A stretch of 64,000 bases of DNA from Chloroflexota bacterium. GTDB taxonomy: Bacteria; Chloroflexota; Anaerolineae; Aggregatilineales; Phototrophicaceae. Of this stretch, positions 16,685-24,323 are shown one piece after another. Position 1 is the first letter of the stretch. Each line of letters opens with the position of its first letter. Position numbers and translations under genes: made by a program. The notes below the pieces were generated by a model. It made no database searches, was not told the DNA's origin, and saw only the letters and a list, made by a program, of their open reading frames with translations. The DNA is taken from the NCBI GenBank assembly GCA_026708115.1, contig JAPOVL010000047.1, forward strand, positions 62,001 through 126,000. The letters are read 5' to 3'.

Positions 16685-17080
16685 CTAGCGCTTGGTATAG
16701 GTAGGCGCCTTGCGCGCGCGTTTCAGACCCGGTTTCTTCCGTTCTTTGACCCGCGCATCACGCGACAAGAAGCCCTCCCGCTTCAAAGTGCCGCGCAAGT
16801 CCGGATCAATCTTTTCCAGCGCGCGGGCGATGCCGAGAAGGATGGCGTCTCGCTGCCCGGTGACGCCACCGCCGTTGACATGCACCGAGATGTCATAGCT
16901 GCGCTCTTGTCCGATGTGGGTCAAAGGCGCCGTGCAAACTTCCATATCACCCAGGCGCGGCATATACTCGTGCGCTTCTTTGCCATTGATGATGAACAGG
17001 CCAGTGCCACCCGGGAACAGGCGCACGCGCGCCGACGACGACTTGCGGCGGCCGATACCTTCGTAATATTGTGCTGACAT
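16685..17080 (-). CDS. rpsI: 30S ribosomal protein S9
   Basis: A 131-residue small-subunit protein of the head region. GIGRRKSSSARVRLFPG opens the fold, VNGGGVTGQRDAILLGIARAL is the conserved middle, and the basic C-terminal tail ends in KAPTYTKR, whose last Lys-Arg reaches the P-site tRNA. AAGGAG precedes the ATG. It is the last gene of the rpmJ-to-rpsI run and follows rplM, the usual pairing in bacteria. Confidence 0.97.
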   Translation of the reverse strand: MSAQYYEGIGRRKSSSARVRLFPGGTGLFIINGKEAHEYMPRLGDMEVCTAPLTHIGQERSYDISVHVNGGGVTGQRDAILLGIARALEKIDPDLRGTLKREGFLSRDARVKERKKPGLKRARKAPTYTKR

Positions 17081-17124
17081 TGCTTAACTCCTTTTTCGGT
17101 CTTGCGCGCGCCGTACCAGCACGC

Positions 17125-17568
17125 CTACATGTCCAGGGCTTGCGGCTGCTGCGCTTGATGCGGATGCTCCGCGCCCGCATATACTCTCAGTTTCGTCATC
17201 ATTTGACGCCCCAAGGGGCCCTTCGGCATCATGCCTTTGATGGCGAGCTTGAGCGCGCGCGTTGGGCGCCGCTTCATCATCTCGCGCAGGGTCATCTTTT
17301 TCAAGCCGCCGGGATAACCGCTATGACGATAATAGATCTTCTGATCCATGCGCTTGCCTGTCACATGAATCTTGTCCGCGTTGACAATGATTACATAGTC
17401 GCCGGTATCGAGGTGCGGCGTGAAATAGGGCTTATGCTTGCCGCGCAAGATCGGCGCCACCTTGGACGCGAGCCTGCCTAGGGTCATGCCTTGCGCATCA
17501 ATCACCCACCAGCCACGTTCTATGACAGCAGGCGTGGTCGCGTAGGTTGTCTGTATCCGTTGTTTCAT
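17125..17568 (-). CDS. rplM: 50S ribosomal protein L13
   Basis: A 147-residue early-assembly protein of the large subunit. WWVIDAQGMTLGRLASKVAPILRGKHKPYFTPHLDTGDYVIIVNADKI is the L13 signature block, and the C-terminus ends in AGAEHPHQAQQPQ, as is common in the family. ATG 17568 is chosen since GGAG stands 8 bases before it; a GTG at 17577 that overlaps the truA stop would put the ribosome site too close. truA-rplM-rpsI is the order also known from Bacillus. Confidence 0.97.
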   Translation of the reverse strand: MKQRIQTTYATTPAVIERGWWVIDAQGMTLGRLASKVAPILRGKHKPYFTPHLDTGDYVIIVNADKIHVTGKRMDQKIYYRHSGYPGGLKKMTLREMMKRRPTRALKLAIKGMMPKGPLGRQMMTKLRVYAGAEHPHQAQQPQALDM

Positions 17569-17573
17569 CTTGT

Positions 17574-18395
17574 TCACTCCAGTTCAGCTTCCGTCGCCAG
17601 CGCGCAAGGTCGCTCTGAAATCGTCGCTCGCTCCATACCTGGCGGATAACCCACCGCTTCCAAGGTTAGCCCCTCGGCCGGCGCCAGCACTTTCGCTCGT
17701 TGAATATCACGGCTTAATAGTATTTCCTCAAATCCCTTAAGATCTATCTTGCCAATGCCAACTTGTGCCATCGTTCCGACCATGCGCCGCACCATGTGAT
17801 AAAGAAATGCGGTCGCGCGCACGCGGTAGACATAAAAGCGGCCCTGATCGTTCTCTTCCAGGTCCCATCTTGAACGAAACACCTCACGAGTCGTATTGCT
17901 ACTACCTTCTTGCGGCGCGCTTCCAAAAGCCGCGAAGTCGCGCTCCCCGAGGCATAACGTGGCTGCGTCTTGCAGCGCGCCAAGATCCACACTCTGCCCT
18001 ACAAGCTGCCACACCCGCCCGTTTAGCAGCGGGTTCCTCGTGGCCGGGGTCGCGATACGATAAACATATTGCCTCCAAAGCGCGTCAAAGCGCGGATGAA
18101 AACCGGCCTGCTTCCACAGTTCTTGCACTGCGATGTCCAAAGGAAGCTCCGCATTTATCGCGCGCAAGAGATCGCTTTCCGCATGGTTCCAGTCCGCATC
18201 AAAGGCGATCACCTGGCCCAGGGCATGCACGCCGGTATCCGTCCTTCCCGCCGCGAGTACGGAGATCTGCTGACCTGTGACGCGCGCTATCGCCTTTTCG
18301 AGCGCTCGCTGTACCGTGGCTGTCGGCTCCGGCTGTCGCTGGAAACCGAAATAACTTGTGCCATCGTATGCGATCTTCGTGACAAAGCGTTTCAT
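17574..18395 (-). CDS. truA: tRNA pseudouridine synthase A
   Basis: A 273-residue enzyme that isomerises uridines 38-40 in the anticodon arm of tRNAs. The catalytic aspartate is Asp53 in AAGRTDTGVHALGQV. Other motifs are KIAYDGTSYFGFQRQ near the start, FHPRFDALWRQYVYRI and the C-terminal FLYHMVRRMVGTMAQVG. ATG 18395 matches the usual N-terminus. A TTG at 18413, directly after the rplQ stop, is an alternative with GAGGA placed too near. The gene sits between rplQ and rplM, a conserved context. Confidence 0.95.
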   Translation of the reverse strand: MKRFVTKIAYDGTSYFGFQRQPEPTATVQRALEKAIARVTGQQISVLAAGRTDTGVHALGQVIAFDADWNHAESDLLRAINAELPLDIAVQELWKQAGFHPRFDALWRQYVYRIATPATRNPLLNGRVWQLVGQSVDLGALQDAATLCLGERDFAAFGSAPQEGSSNTTREVFRSRWDLEENDQGRFYVYRVRATAFLYHMVRRMVGTMAQVGIGKIDLKGFEEILLSRDIQRAKVLAPAEGLTLEAVGYPPGMERATISERPCALATEAELE

Positions 18396-18409
18396 TGTTC
18401 GCGGGCAGT

Positions 18410-18817
18410 TCAATCCTCGGTCGCGTAATCGACCAATTCGATGAGCGCCATCTCCGCATTGTCTCCCTTGCGTGTGCCCAACTTGAGAATACGCGTGTAC
18501 CCCCCCGGGCGATCGGCATAAAGCGGCGCCAATTCATCAAAAACTTTGCCAACAAGCACGCGATCGTTATTCAACCGTCGCGCGACTTGTCGCCTGGCAT
18601 GAACAGCGACCAAGTCGTCCCCGCGCTCTTCCGCCTTTGCCAGACCTCGTTTGGCGATGGTAATCAATCGCTCGGCGTGACCTTGAACGAATTTCGCCTT
18701 GTGAAAGGTGGTTTTGATTCGACCATGAACGAACAGTTGGCTGGCCAGGTTCATCCGCAGCGCCTTGCGATGGCTGCTGCTGCGATTAAGCTTTTTCCCA
18801 CGAATTCGATGTCGCAT
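18410..18817 (-). CDS. rplQ: 50S ribosomal protein L17
   Basis: A 135-residue large-subunit protein lying near the exit of the peptide tunnel. It opens with MRHRIRGKKLNRSSSHRKALRMNLASQL, the standard signature, and includes ERLITIAKRGLAKAEERGDDLVAVHARRQVARRL. The C-terminal part GGYTRILKLGTRKGDNAEMALIELV is complete. It lies 20 bases downstream of rpoA, its usual partner. Confidence 0.97.
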   Translation of the reverse strand: MRHRIRGKKLNRSSSHRKALRMNLASQLFVHGRIKTTFHKAKFVQGHAERLITIAKRGLAKAEERGDDLVAVHARRQVARRLNNDRVLVGKVFDELAPLYADRPGGYTRILKLGTRKGDNAEMALIELVDYATED

Positions 18818-18837
18818 GATTGCGCCTCACTTGCCGG

Positions 18838-19863
18838 CTATTCAGCCTTGTCCTTTTCCAAGGGCCAGTAGTTCTTTTCCCGCAATTTCTGCTCGAGTTC
18901 ATCGAGGGACTTTTCGCCAAAATTGCGGATCGCCAACATGGCGTCTGGGCCACGGTTCAACATATCCAGAACATCGCCTACCGAGGTGATGCCGGTGCGC
19001 TTCAGCGAGTTGAAGACGCGAACGCTCAGATCGAGTTCTTCAATCGGCTTGTCATACAGAGGCGGATAGGCCGGTTCGTCTTCGTACTGCTGCGGCATTT
19101 CGATCGATTGGAACCATTCTTCGTCCACGCCAGCGACGACCTTGAGATGGTGCATCAAGATCTGCGCCGATTGAGCGAGTGCCTCTTCCGGGCGGATTGT
19201 GCCGTCGGTCCAAAGCTCCAGCACGAGCTTGTCGTAATTGGTACGCTGACCGACGCGGGCGCGATCGACTTCGAAATTGACACGTTTGATCGGGCTGAAG
19301 ATCGCGTCGACCGGCAACTCGCCGATTGGCAAGCGGCCCCGTTCTTCCGCCGGACTAAAACCGCGACCGGACTGTACTTCGAATTCCATCTCGATGTGAA
19401 CATTGCGATCGTCCACCGTGAAGAGATACAAACTCGGATTCTCGATCTGCACTTCCGGCGGCGCCCAGATATCCGCCGCGGTGACTGTGACTTCTGCCCC
19501 AGCGATTTCCAAACGCAGGCGCGCGCTGTCCACGCCGTGCAACAGCAGACGCAATTGCTTGACCTGCAAGATCAACTGCGTCATGTCTTCGCGGACAAAC
19601 GGGATTTCAGAAAACTCGTGATGAACATCGGAGATGCGAATACTCGTCACGGCGGCGCCGGGCAACGAAGACAAGAGTACGCGGCGCAAAGCGTTGCCCA
19701 AGGTCAATCCGTAGCCGCTCTCCAGGGGACCAATGACGAAACGGCCATAATCCTTGGTGATGTTTTGGCTTTCGACCTGGTGCGGCAGCACCATATTTGC
19801 GGTTACCAGGTTGGCATCAACCGGGCTCGAACTCACGGATGCCGAATCGGATGGATATTCCAT
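18838..19863 (-). CDS. rpoA: DNA-directed RNA polymerase subunit alpha
   Basis: A 341-residue subunit that nucleates assembly of core RNA polymerase and contacts promoter UP elements and activators. The N-terminal domain (about 25-250) carries YGRFVIGPLESGYGLTLGNALRRVLLSSLPGAAVTSIRI, and the C-terminal domain (about 275-335) carries LDLSVRVFNSLKRTGITSVGDVL and LAIRNFGEKSLDELEQKL. The first 25 residues are a short acidic or serine-rich extension. The gap to rpsK is 21 bases. rpsD, often found between them, is not here. Confidence 0.97.
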   Translation of the reverse strand: MEYPSDSASVSSSPVDANLVTANMVLPHQVESQNITKDYGRFVIGPLESGYGLTLGNALRRVLLSSLPGAAVTSIRISDVHHEFSEIPFVREDMTQLILQVKQLRLLLHGVDSARLRLEIAGAEVTVTAADIWAPPEVQIENPSLYLFTVDDRNVHIEMEFEVQSGRGFSPAEERGRLPIGELPVDAIFSPIKRVNFEVDRARVGQRTNYDKLVLELWTDGTIRPEEALAQSAQILMHHLKVVAGVDEEWFQSIEMPQQYEDEPAYPPLYDKPIEELDLSVRVFNSLKRTGITSVGDVLDMLNRGPDAMLAIRNFGEKSLDELEQKLREKNYWPLEKDKAE

Positions 19864-19884
19864 ATAACGGGATTTCCCTTTCGA

Positions 19885-20283
19885 CTAAACGCGGCGGCGC
19901 TTGGGAGGGCGCACGCCATTATGAGGAACAGGCGTCACGTCGCTAATCGAACGCACTTTCAGACCACTTTGCTGGATCGAGCGAATCGCTGCTTCGCGCC
20001 CGGGACCGGGCCCTTTCACGAATATATCCACTTCTTTCATGCCATGCTGCTGCGAATTAGCCGCTGCCGTCTCCGCAGCCATGCGCGCCGCATAGGGCGT
20101 ATTCTTGCGGCTGCCCTTGAATCCGGACGTGCCAGCGCTCGCCCAGGCGATCACATTACCGGACTGATCGGTCATCGAAACAATCGTATTGTTAAAGGTG
20201 GCGTAAATGTGCGCCTGACCATAGGGAATGTTTTTGAACGCTCGTCTTGCAGTACCGCGACTGCCTCTTCTTGCTTTCGCCAT
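19885..20283 (-). CDS. rpsK: 30S ribosomal protein S11
   Basis: A 132-residue platform protein of the small subunit. GQAHIYATFNNTIVSMTDQSGNVIAWASAGTSGFKGSRKNTPYAAR and VDIFVKGPGPGREAAIRSIQQSGLKVRSISDVTPVPHNGVRPPKRRRV are near the family consensus. GGAG sits 11 bases before the ATG. Unusually, 110 bases separate it from rpsM, and that gap contains a 25-codon basic frame ending right at this start. Confidence 0.97.
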   Translation of the reverse strand: MAKARRGSRGTARRAFKNIPYGQAHIYATFNNTIVSMTDQSGNVIAWASAGTSGFKGSRKNTPYAARMAAETAAANSQQHGMKEVDIFVKGPGPGREAAIRSIQQSGLKVRSISDVTPVPHNGVRPPKRRRV

Positions 20284-20361
20284 TTACCTGCTCCAAATGG
20301 ATAGTCTTTCAATTCGCTTTTGACGGGCTGTGCCAATCTGGCGCCGCGCGCGCTTGGACAT
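20284..20361 (-). CDS. Possible 25-residue basic peptide between rpsM and rpsK
   Basis: An ATG at 20361 opens a 25-codon frame, MSKRARRQIGTARQKRIERL and five more residues, rich in Arg and Lys. Its TAA touches the rpsK ATG directly (TAAATG). No ribosome site is seen before it. It could be a leader peptide coupled to rpsK, a remnant of a lost ribosomal gene, or chance. I recognise no family. Confidence 0.2.
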   Translation of the reverse strand: MSKRARRQIGTARQKRIERLSIWSR

Positions 20362-20393
20362 GCGACCGAGCACCCGCGACAGCGCCTCCGCAG

Positions 20394-20780
20394 CTACTTC
20401 TTGGTAGCGCCGCGCCGACGACCGCGCCCTGCTACTGTCTGTTTTTTGCCGCGGCGGGTCCGCGCGTTTGTTTTGGTACGCTGCCCGCGGACTGGCAAGC
20501 GGCGGCGATGCCTCAGGCCGCGATAAGAATTGATTTCCATCAAGCGTTTGATATTGAGCTGCGTCTGACGACGCAAATCACCTTCGATCGTCAGATCATT
20601 AATTAGCTCGCGCAGGCGCTGAATCTCGCTTTCACTCAAATCTCGGACGCGTGTCCCGTGATCAATACCTGCCGAATCCAGCAATCGCCGGCTGGTGGTC
20701 CTTCCGATACCATAAATGTAGGTCAAGCCGATAACCACACGTTTATCGCGAGGCAGGTCGACGCCTTCAATACGAGCCAT
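20394..20780 (-). CDS. rpsM: 30S ribosomal protein S13
   Basis: A 128-residue head protein that contacts the tRNAs and bridges to the large subunit. MARIEGVDLPRDKRVVIGLTYIYGIGRTTSRRLL is the hallmark N-terminus, and NSYRGLRHRRRLPVRGQRTKTNARTRRG the conserved tail, followed by a longer basic end, KKQTVAGRGRRRGATKK. It lies 22 bases downstream of rpmJ. Confidence 0.97.
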   Translation of the reverse strand: MARIEGVDLPRDKRVVIGLTYIYGIGRTTSRRLLDSAGIDHGTRVRDLSESEIQRLRELINDLTIEGDLRRQTQLNIKRLMEINSYRGLRHRRRLPVRGQRTKTNARTRRGKKQTVAGRGRRRGATKK

Positions 20781-20802
20781 CTTTCACACTCCTTTTGGGG
20801 AC

Positions 20803-20916
20803 CTAACCCTGTCGTTGCTTGTGCTTCGGGTTGTCACAAATGATCATCACTCGACGCTTGCGCTTAATCACGCGGCACTTCGGGCAACGACGCTTGACAC
20901 TGGCTGAAACTTTCAT
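20803..20916 (-). CDS. rpmJ: 50S ribosomal protein L36, zinc-binding form
   Basis: A 37-residue protein of the large subunit. The sequence begins MKVSASVKRRCPKCRVIKRK and carries the full zinc ribbon Cys11, Cys14, Cys27 and His32, so it is the C+ form. It is the first gene of the transcript rpmJ-rpsM-rpsK-rpoA-rplQ-truA-rplM-rpsI, about 150 bases downstream of a good promoter at 21074-21101. In many bacteria infA lies directly upstream; here it does not. Confidence 0.95.
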   Translation of the reverse strand: MKVSASVKRRCPKCRVIKRKRRVMIICDNPKHKQRQG

Positions 20917-21033
20917 GCTGGCTACCTCTTCTACGTCAAGTACAAACCCACAGTTTTCCGCAAAATAAGGCACAAGCTACAAAACTTACCGTCTGTAGAT
21001 GCGCCAACTTCCACTCATTCTTTTGTTTGAAAT

Positions 21034-21057
21034 CCATCCCGCTGGTTTGCCGGATGG
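21034..21057 (-). promoter_or_regulatory. Hairpin in the rpmJ leader
   Basis: On the minus strand CCATCC and GGATGG can pair across a 12-base loop, a few bases after the predicted start of the rpmJ transcript. There is no T-run, so it is not a plain terminator. It may stabilise or regulate the leader; this is inference. Confidence 0.35.
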
Positions 21058-21073
21058 TTGACAACGAACGAGC

Positions 21074-21101
21074 ATTGTATCACAAGTTTTTCCCCTGTAA
21101 A
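21074..21101 (-). promoter_or_regulatory. Promoter of the rpmJ-rpsM-rpsK-rpoA operon
   Basis: On the minus strand TTTACA (21101-21096) and TACAAT (21079-21074) are 16 bases apart. Transcription would begin near 21067, giving a leader of about 150 nt before rpmJ. It lies just downstream of the hydrolase gene and so separates the alpha operon from the adk-map transcript. Confidence 0.75.
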
Positions 21102-21117
21102 AGGACGTTTCCAGAAG

Positions 21118-22581
21118 TCATTCGCTCTTTCCCCGCCAAATGACGAACCTCGGCGGACGCAGCGCGCTAAAGCAATCGGCACTGGGGTCTTGCAGAGGGT
21201 CTGACAAGAACGCTCCCATGATCTCTGTGGCGCAGGGCACAGAATCCAACATGCCGTGCCCCGCATTCGGGAAAACAAAATGCCAGTTGTTCTGCAGATG
21301 CTCCGCCGCAAAGCTGCCCCATTGCGCTGACGTCGCCGGATCGTAGGCTCCCGACATCAATAGGCTGGGAATACCGCTCGTCACCGGACTCTCCAGCCGG
21401 GACGTCAGGGCGGGCACATTCCAGGCTTGGCAATCGGCATAATGAGCCTCCACGACCTGCCGCGCCGCGGCGATAAGCAAGGGCGCGATCCCATCCGGGT
21501 CCGTGAGATAACGCTCTGCCTCCGGTACAGCCAGATCCTCCGAGCAGCGCTGTGTCAAATAGGCGCTTTCGGTTTGCGACCCGCGATCGTCTTCATCGCT
21601 TGCGAATAGCTCAGATTCCAGCAAAAGTTCAAGATCGTAATGGCCGCTCGCAATTGAAGCGATAAATCCCGGCAGATATGGTATAGCGCTTGCATGCTGC
21701 AGCAGGGATGACGTCATGAGAACAAAGTCGTTGCCGGTTATGGTCATACCCGTTTTCTGACCCAGCAAACTTAACTCCTGTGGAGACGCGTTCAATTCGG
21801 CACCTGCGCGATAGAATGCGTCTCTGAGTTCGGGATATGCTTCCTTGCAAGCCACGTCCTTGGCGCAATCATCGAAAAGCCGATTCAGCGCCATATCCAA
21901 GTTCCGCGCTACTTCCGCTGTGTGGCGCAGAGGCGGGGGATAAACGCCGTCAAGCGCTAGCGAGCGGATGCGTTCAGGCGCGGCATCGGCCAACATGAGC
22001 GCCAGGCGACTGCCATAGGAACTGCCATATACGTTTACTTGCGGCAGGTCCATCAATGACAGCAGGTCGACATAATCTCTGACGATCACGGGAATCGTAT
22101 ACGCTGTCAGATCCAAGCCTCTGGCAGAAATACGCTCGCGGCATACGCTTACCCAATCTACAACCTTGCTCTGGCTTGCTTCGGGACAAATCAAAGACGG
22201 GTAGGAAAAACCGGTGCCGCGAGGATCGAGAATAATGATATCATGCGCTTGACTAAGGTCCGATTCCATCCAATCGGTCAGAGACGACGAAGCTGCTTCG
22301 CCAGGACCGCCTGGCAAATACAGAATCGGCGCGCTGTCAGTAGCTTGCCGCGATCTTATGCGCAGCAAGGCCAATTCCATATTGTAGGAGGATTCGCGCT
22401 CATCTCGAAACTCCGGCACGACCAGCCAGGCGCATTCCAGCCGGTCCATTTGAGCTTGTGTCAAGATCGTGGAAAACCAGGTGCATTCCTCGGGCTCGAT
22501 CTTCGGCGCTTCCGGTTGCGAATGGACGCATGTCGCCATTAGGCAAAACAGACCAACGAGCAAGAATCGCCTAAAAAACAC
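21118..22581 (-). CDS. Secreted alpha/beta hydrolase, tripeptidyl-aminopeptidase-like
   Basis: A 487-residue exported protein. A signal peptide (FFRRFLLVGLFCLMATCVHS) is followed by an alpha/beta hydrolase core: LYLPGGPGEAASSSL for the oxyanion region, DIIILDPRGTGFSYPS and the nucleophile elbow YGSSYGSRLAL. A C-terminal TAP-like segment, SLLMSGAYDPATSAQWGSFAAEHL and FPNAGHGMLDSV, gives the catalytic Asp and His. The gene begins at GTG 22581, 12 bases after the map stop, with GGTGGA upstream. It occupies the place where infA is usually found. The preference is probably for short peptides or esters; not determined. Confidence 0.85.
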   Translation of the reverse strand: MFFRRFLLVGLFCLMATCVHSQPEAPKIEPEECTWFSTILTQAQMDRLECAWLVVPEFRDERESSYNMELALLRIRSRQATDSAPILYLPGGPGEAASSSLTDWMESDLSQAHDIIILDPRGTGFSYPSLICPEASQSKVVDWVSVCRERISARGLDLTAYTIPVIVRDYVDLLSLMDLPQVNVYGSSYGSRLALMLADAAPERIRSLALDGVYPPPLRHTAEVARNLDMALNRLFDDCAKDVACKEAYPELRDAFYRAGAELNASPQELSLLGQKTGMTITGNDFVLMTSSLLQHASAIPYLPGFIASIASGHYDLELLLESELFASDEDDRGSQTESAYLTQRCSEDLAVPEAERYLTDPDGIAPLLIAAARQVVEAHYADCQAWNVPALTSRLESPVTSGIPSLLMSGAYDPATSAQWGSFAAEHLQNNWHFVFPNAGHGMLDSVPCATEIMGAFLSDPLQDPSADCFSALRPPRFVIWRGKSE

Positions 22582-22593
22582 AAATATCCACCA

Positions 22594-23379
22594 CTAAGGC
22601 AATGTCAAGATCAAAGGTCCATCTGCAGTGATCGCGACCGTGTGCTCGAAGTGAGCGGTCAGCGACCCGTCTTTGGTCACCACCGTCCAACCGTCTTCAA
22701 GTTCCATCAGGTCGCCCCGGCCCGCGATCAGCATTGGTTCGATAGCGTAGGTCATGCCCACCTGCAAGTCGTAGTCTTGCCATTGGATCTTGCTATTCTT
22801 GCCTGGCCACCAGTTCGGCACCTGCGGTTCTTCGTGCATTGAGGCGCCCACGCCATGACCGGTGTATTCCCTCGCGACACTGTAGCCCATCCTGCCGGCA
22901 GAACGCGCCGTGGCTTTGGCGACGTCGCTTATCTTGTTGCCAAGTACCGAAGCATTGATCGCCGCTTCCAGCGCCGCTTCGGTCGCTTCCAGCAATCGCA
23001 GCGCCGATCTCGATACTTTTCCAACGGCGTGGCTGTATGCGGCGTCGCCAACATAACCGCGATACAAGCAAGCGACGTCCACCCCGATGACATCGCCATC
23101 CTGAAGAATCCGCTCTTCGCAGGGGATGCCATGGACCAGTTCGTTGTTCACAGAAGCAGTTATGGTGGCTGGAAACGGTGGATGATTCCCCGGGGCATAT
23201 CCCAGAAAACACGGCGACGCGCCGTGGTCGCGCAGCACAGCGCTAGCGATATCGTCCAATACCTTGGTCGAGACGCCCGGTTCGATCGCTCGGCGCATTT
23301 CTTCGTGGGCGATCGCGACAATGCGCCCGGCTTCGCGCATTATGTTGAGCTCTTCTGCGGATTTGAGTACAGGAGCCAT
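22594..23379 (-). CDS. map: Methionine aminopeptidase type I
   Basis: A 261-residue metalloenzyme that removes the initiator methionine from nascent proteins. The histidine in NNELVHGIP, two aspartates in GDVIGVDVACLYRGYVGDAAYS, the histidine in GHGVGASMHEEP and the two glutamates in YAIEPML and FEHTVAI supply the dinuclear metal site, all in the right order. ATG 23379 gives the usual length; a GTG at 23394 is an alternative with a weak ribosome site. adk lies 30 bases upstream, the standard neighbour. Confidence 0.95.
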   Translation of the reverse strand: MAPVLKSAEELNIMREAGRIVAIAHEEMRRAIEPGVSTKVLDDIASAVLRDHGASPCFLGYAPGNHPPFPATITASVNNELVHGIPCEERILQDGDVIGVDVACLYRGYVGDAAYSHAVGKVSRSALRLLEATEAALEAAINASVLGNKISDVAKATARSAGRMGYSVAREYTGHGVGASMHEEPQVPNWWPGKNSKIQWQDYDLQVGMTYAIEPMLIAGRGDLMELEDGWTVVTKDGSLTAHFEHTVAITADGPLILTLP

Positions 23380-23409
23380 TGTCACACTCGTCACAACCCT
23401 GCGCGCGCC

Positions 23410-24111
23410 TTAGCGGGCATCGAGCAGGCTGCGGATCTCCGCCCAAACCGCCTCAATCGACTGGTCCGCGTTGACCCTGCACATGATGCCCTTGCTTTCA
23501 AAATAGCTGATCAAGGGCTGCGTCGTTTCCAGGAAGGTGTCGATTCGCTTGATAATCGCATCGGCGCTCGCGTCGTCCGGTCGACGCTTCAACGGGATGT
23601 CTCCAGCAGCGAGCGATGCTTCCAAACGCGGCGGGAAAAGATGATTGTCGTAGTTCACCCAGCGAAAATCGACGCCGTCGGAGTTGTAGTAGTAATTGTA
23701 GCTCTCGCCGTTTGCCGCGCTGACGCGACCGAAGGCCCGTTTGAAAGCAGTATAAAGATCGAGTTCGAGCAAGAGCACAGCGTCCACTTTGGCTCCCCTG
23801 GCAGCCAAGTGAGATTCCAGAAACTGCGCCTGAACCTGATTGCGCGGATAGCCGTCCAGGATGACGCCGTTCCTGGCATCGTCCTGCGCCAGCCGGTCCT
23901 CGACGATAGCGTTGGTCGTATCGTCATCCACCAGGCGGCCGGAAGCCATGATATCCTGGACCTTTAGTGCCAGCGCGTCGCTGCGCGTCTGCATCGCGCG
24001 GAAAAGATCGCCCGTGGATACCTGAGGAATATCATAGTTCTCTTCGAGCAACCGCGCCTGCAAGCCTTTGCCCGCGCCTTGCACACCCATCAGTATGACA
24101 TAAAGACTCAT
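23410..24111 (-). CDS. adk: Adenylate kinase, divergent P-loop
   Basis: A 233-residue enzyme that interconverts ATP, ADP and AMP. The AMP site STGDLFRAM and the segment GVILDGYPRNQVQAQFLE are typical. The P-loop, however, is GVQGAGKGLQA where nearly all adenylate kinases have GxPGAGKGTQA; a leucine stands in place of the phosphate-contacting threonine. The LID region (about 135-175) is rich in Tyr and Asn and lacks the four zinc cysteines. Genomic context between secY and map fits adk, so I keep the name, but catalysis may be altered. The region upstream carries a terminator and a dispersed repeat, so adk probably has its own start site. Confidence 0.88.
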   Translation of the reverse strand: MSLYVILMGVQGAGKGLQARLLEENYDIPQVSTGDLFRAMQTRSDALALKVQDIMASGRLVDDDTTNAIVEDRLAQDDARNGVILDGYPRNQVQAQFLESHLAARGAKVDAVLLLELDLYTAFKRAFGRVSAANGESYNYYYNSDGVDFRWVNYDNHLFPPRLEASLAAGDIPLKRRPDDASADAIIKRIDTFLETTQPLISYFESKGIMCRVNADQSIEAVWAEIRSLLDAR

Positions 24112-24181
24112 CGCACAATCTCCATTGACCCGCCGCCCGGCCAGCCGACTGACTTAAGACAATCCTACGACTTCATCAGGC

Positions 24182-24210
24182 AAAAATAAAGCCGAGCACA
24201 GCCGCTCGGC
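24182..24210 (-). terminator. Terminator after secY
   Basis: On the minus strand GCCGAGC (24210-24204) pairs with GCTCGGC (24197-24191) across a 6-base loop, followed by TTTATTTTT. It ends the S10/spc transcript after secY. The 5' arm is the last part of dispersed repeat copy E. Confidence 0.85.
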
Positions 24211-24268
24211 GGCAGCGAAAAAGTTTGCCACGCTCATACAAAATAACAAACCCGCTTCTTGCATGAGC
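24200..24268 (-). repeat. Dispersed intergenic repeat, copy E
   Basis: Read on the minus strand, the block runs from GCTCATGCAAGAAGCGGG to GCCGAGCGGCT. It matches copy D at 45791-45861 best at the beginning (GCTCATGCAA-AA-CGGG, TTGTTAT or TCGTTAT) and at the end. The final GCCGAGC forms one arm of the secY terminator. It lies between secY and adk in the direction of transcription. Confidence 0.65.
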
Positions 24269-24323
24269 AAGGGAGTTTATTAAAAGATGATACTCGGCAA
24301 AATCGTGAACAGGCTCCGGGCGA

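Noticed and set aside
18820..20304. A 494-codon open frame on the plus strand across rpoA and rpsK
   Set aside because: It is antisense to highly conserved genes and has no family features of its own.
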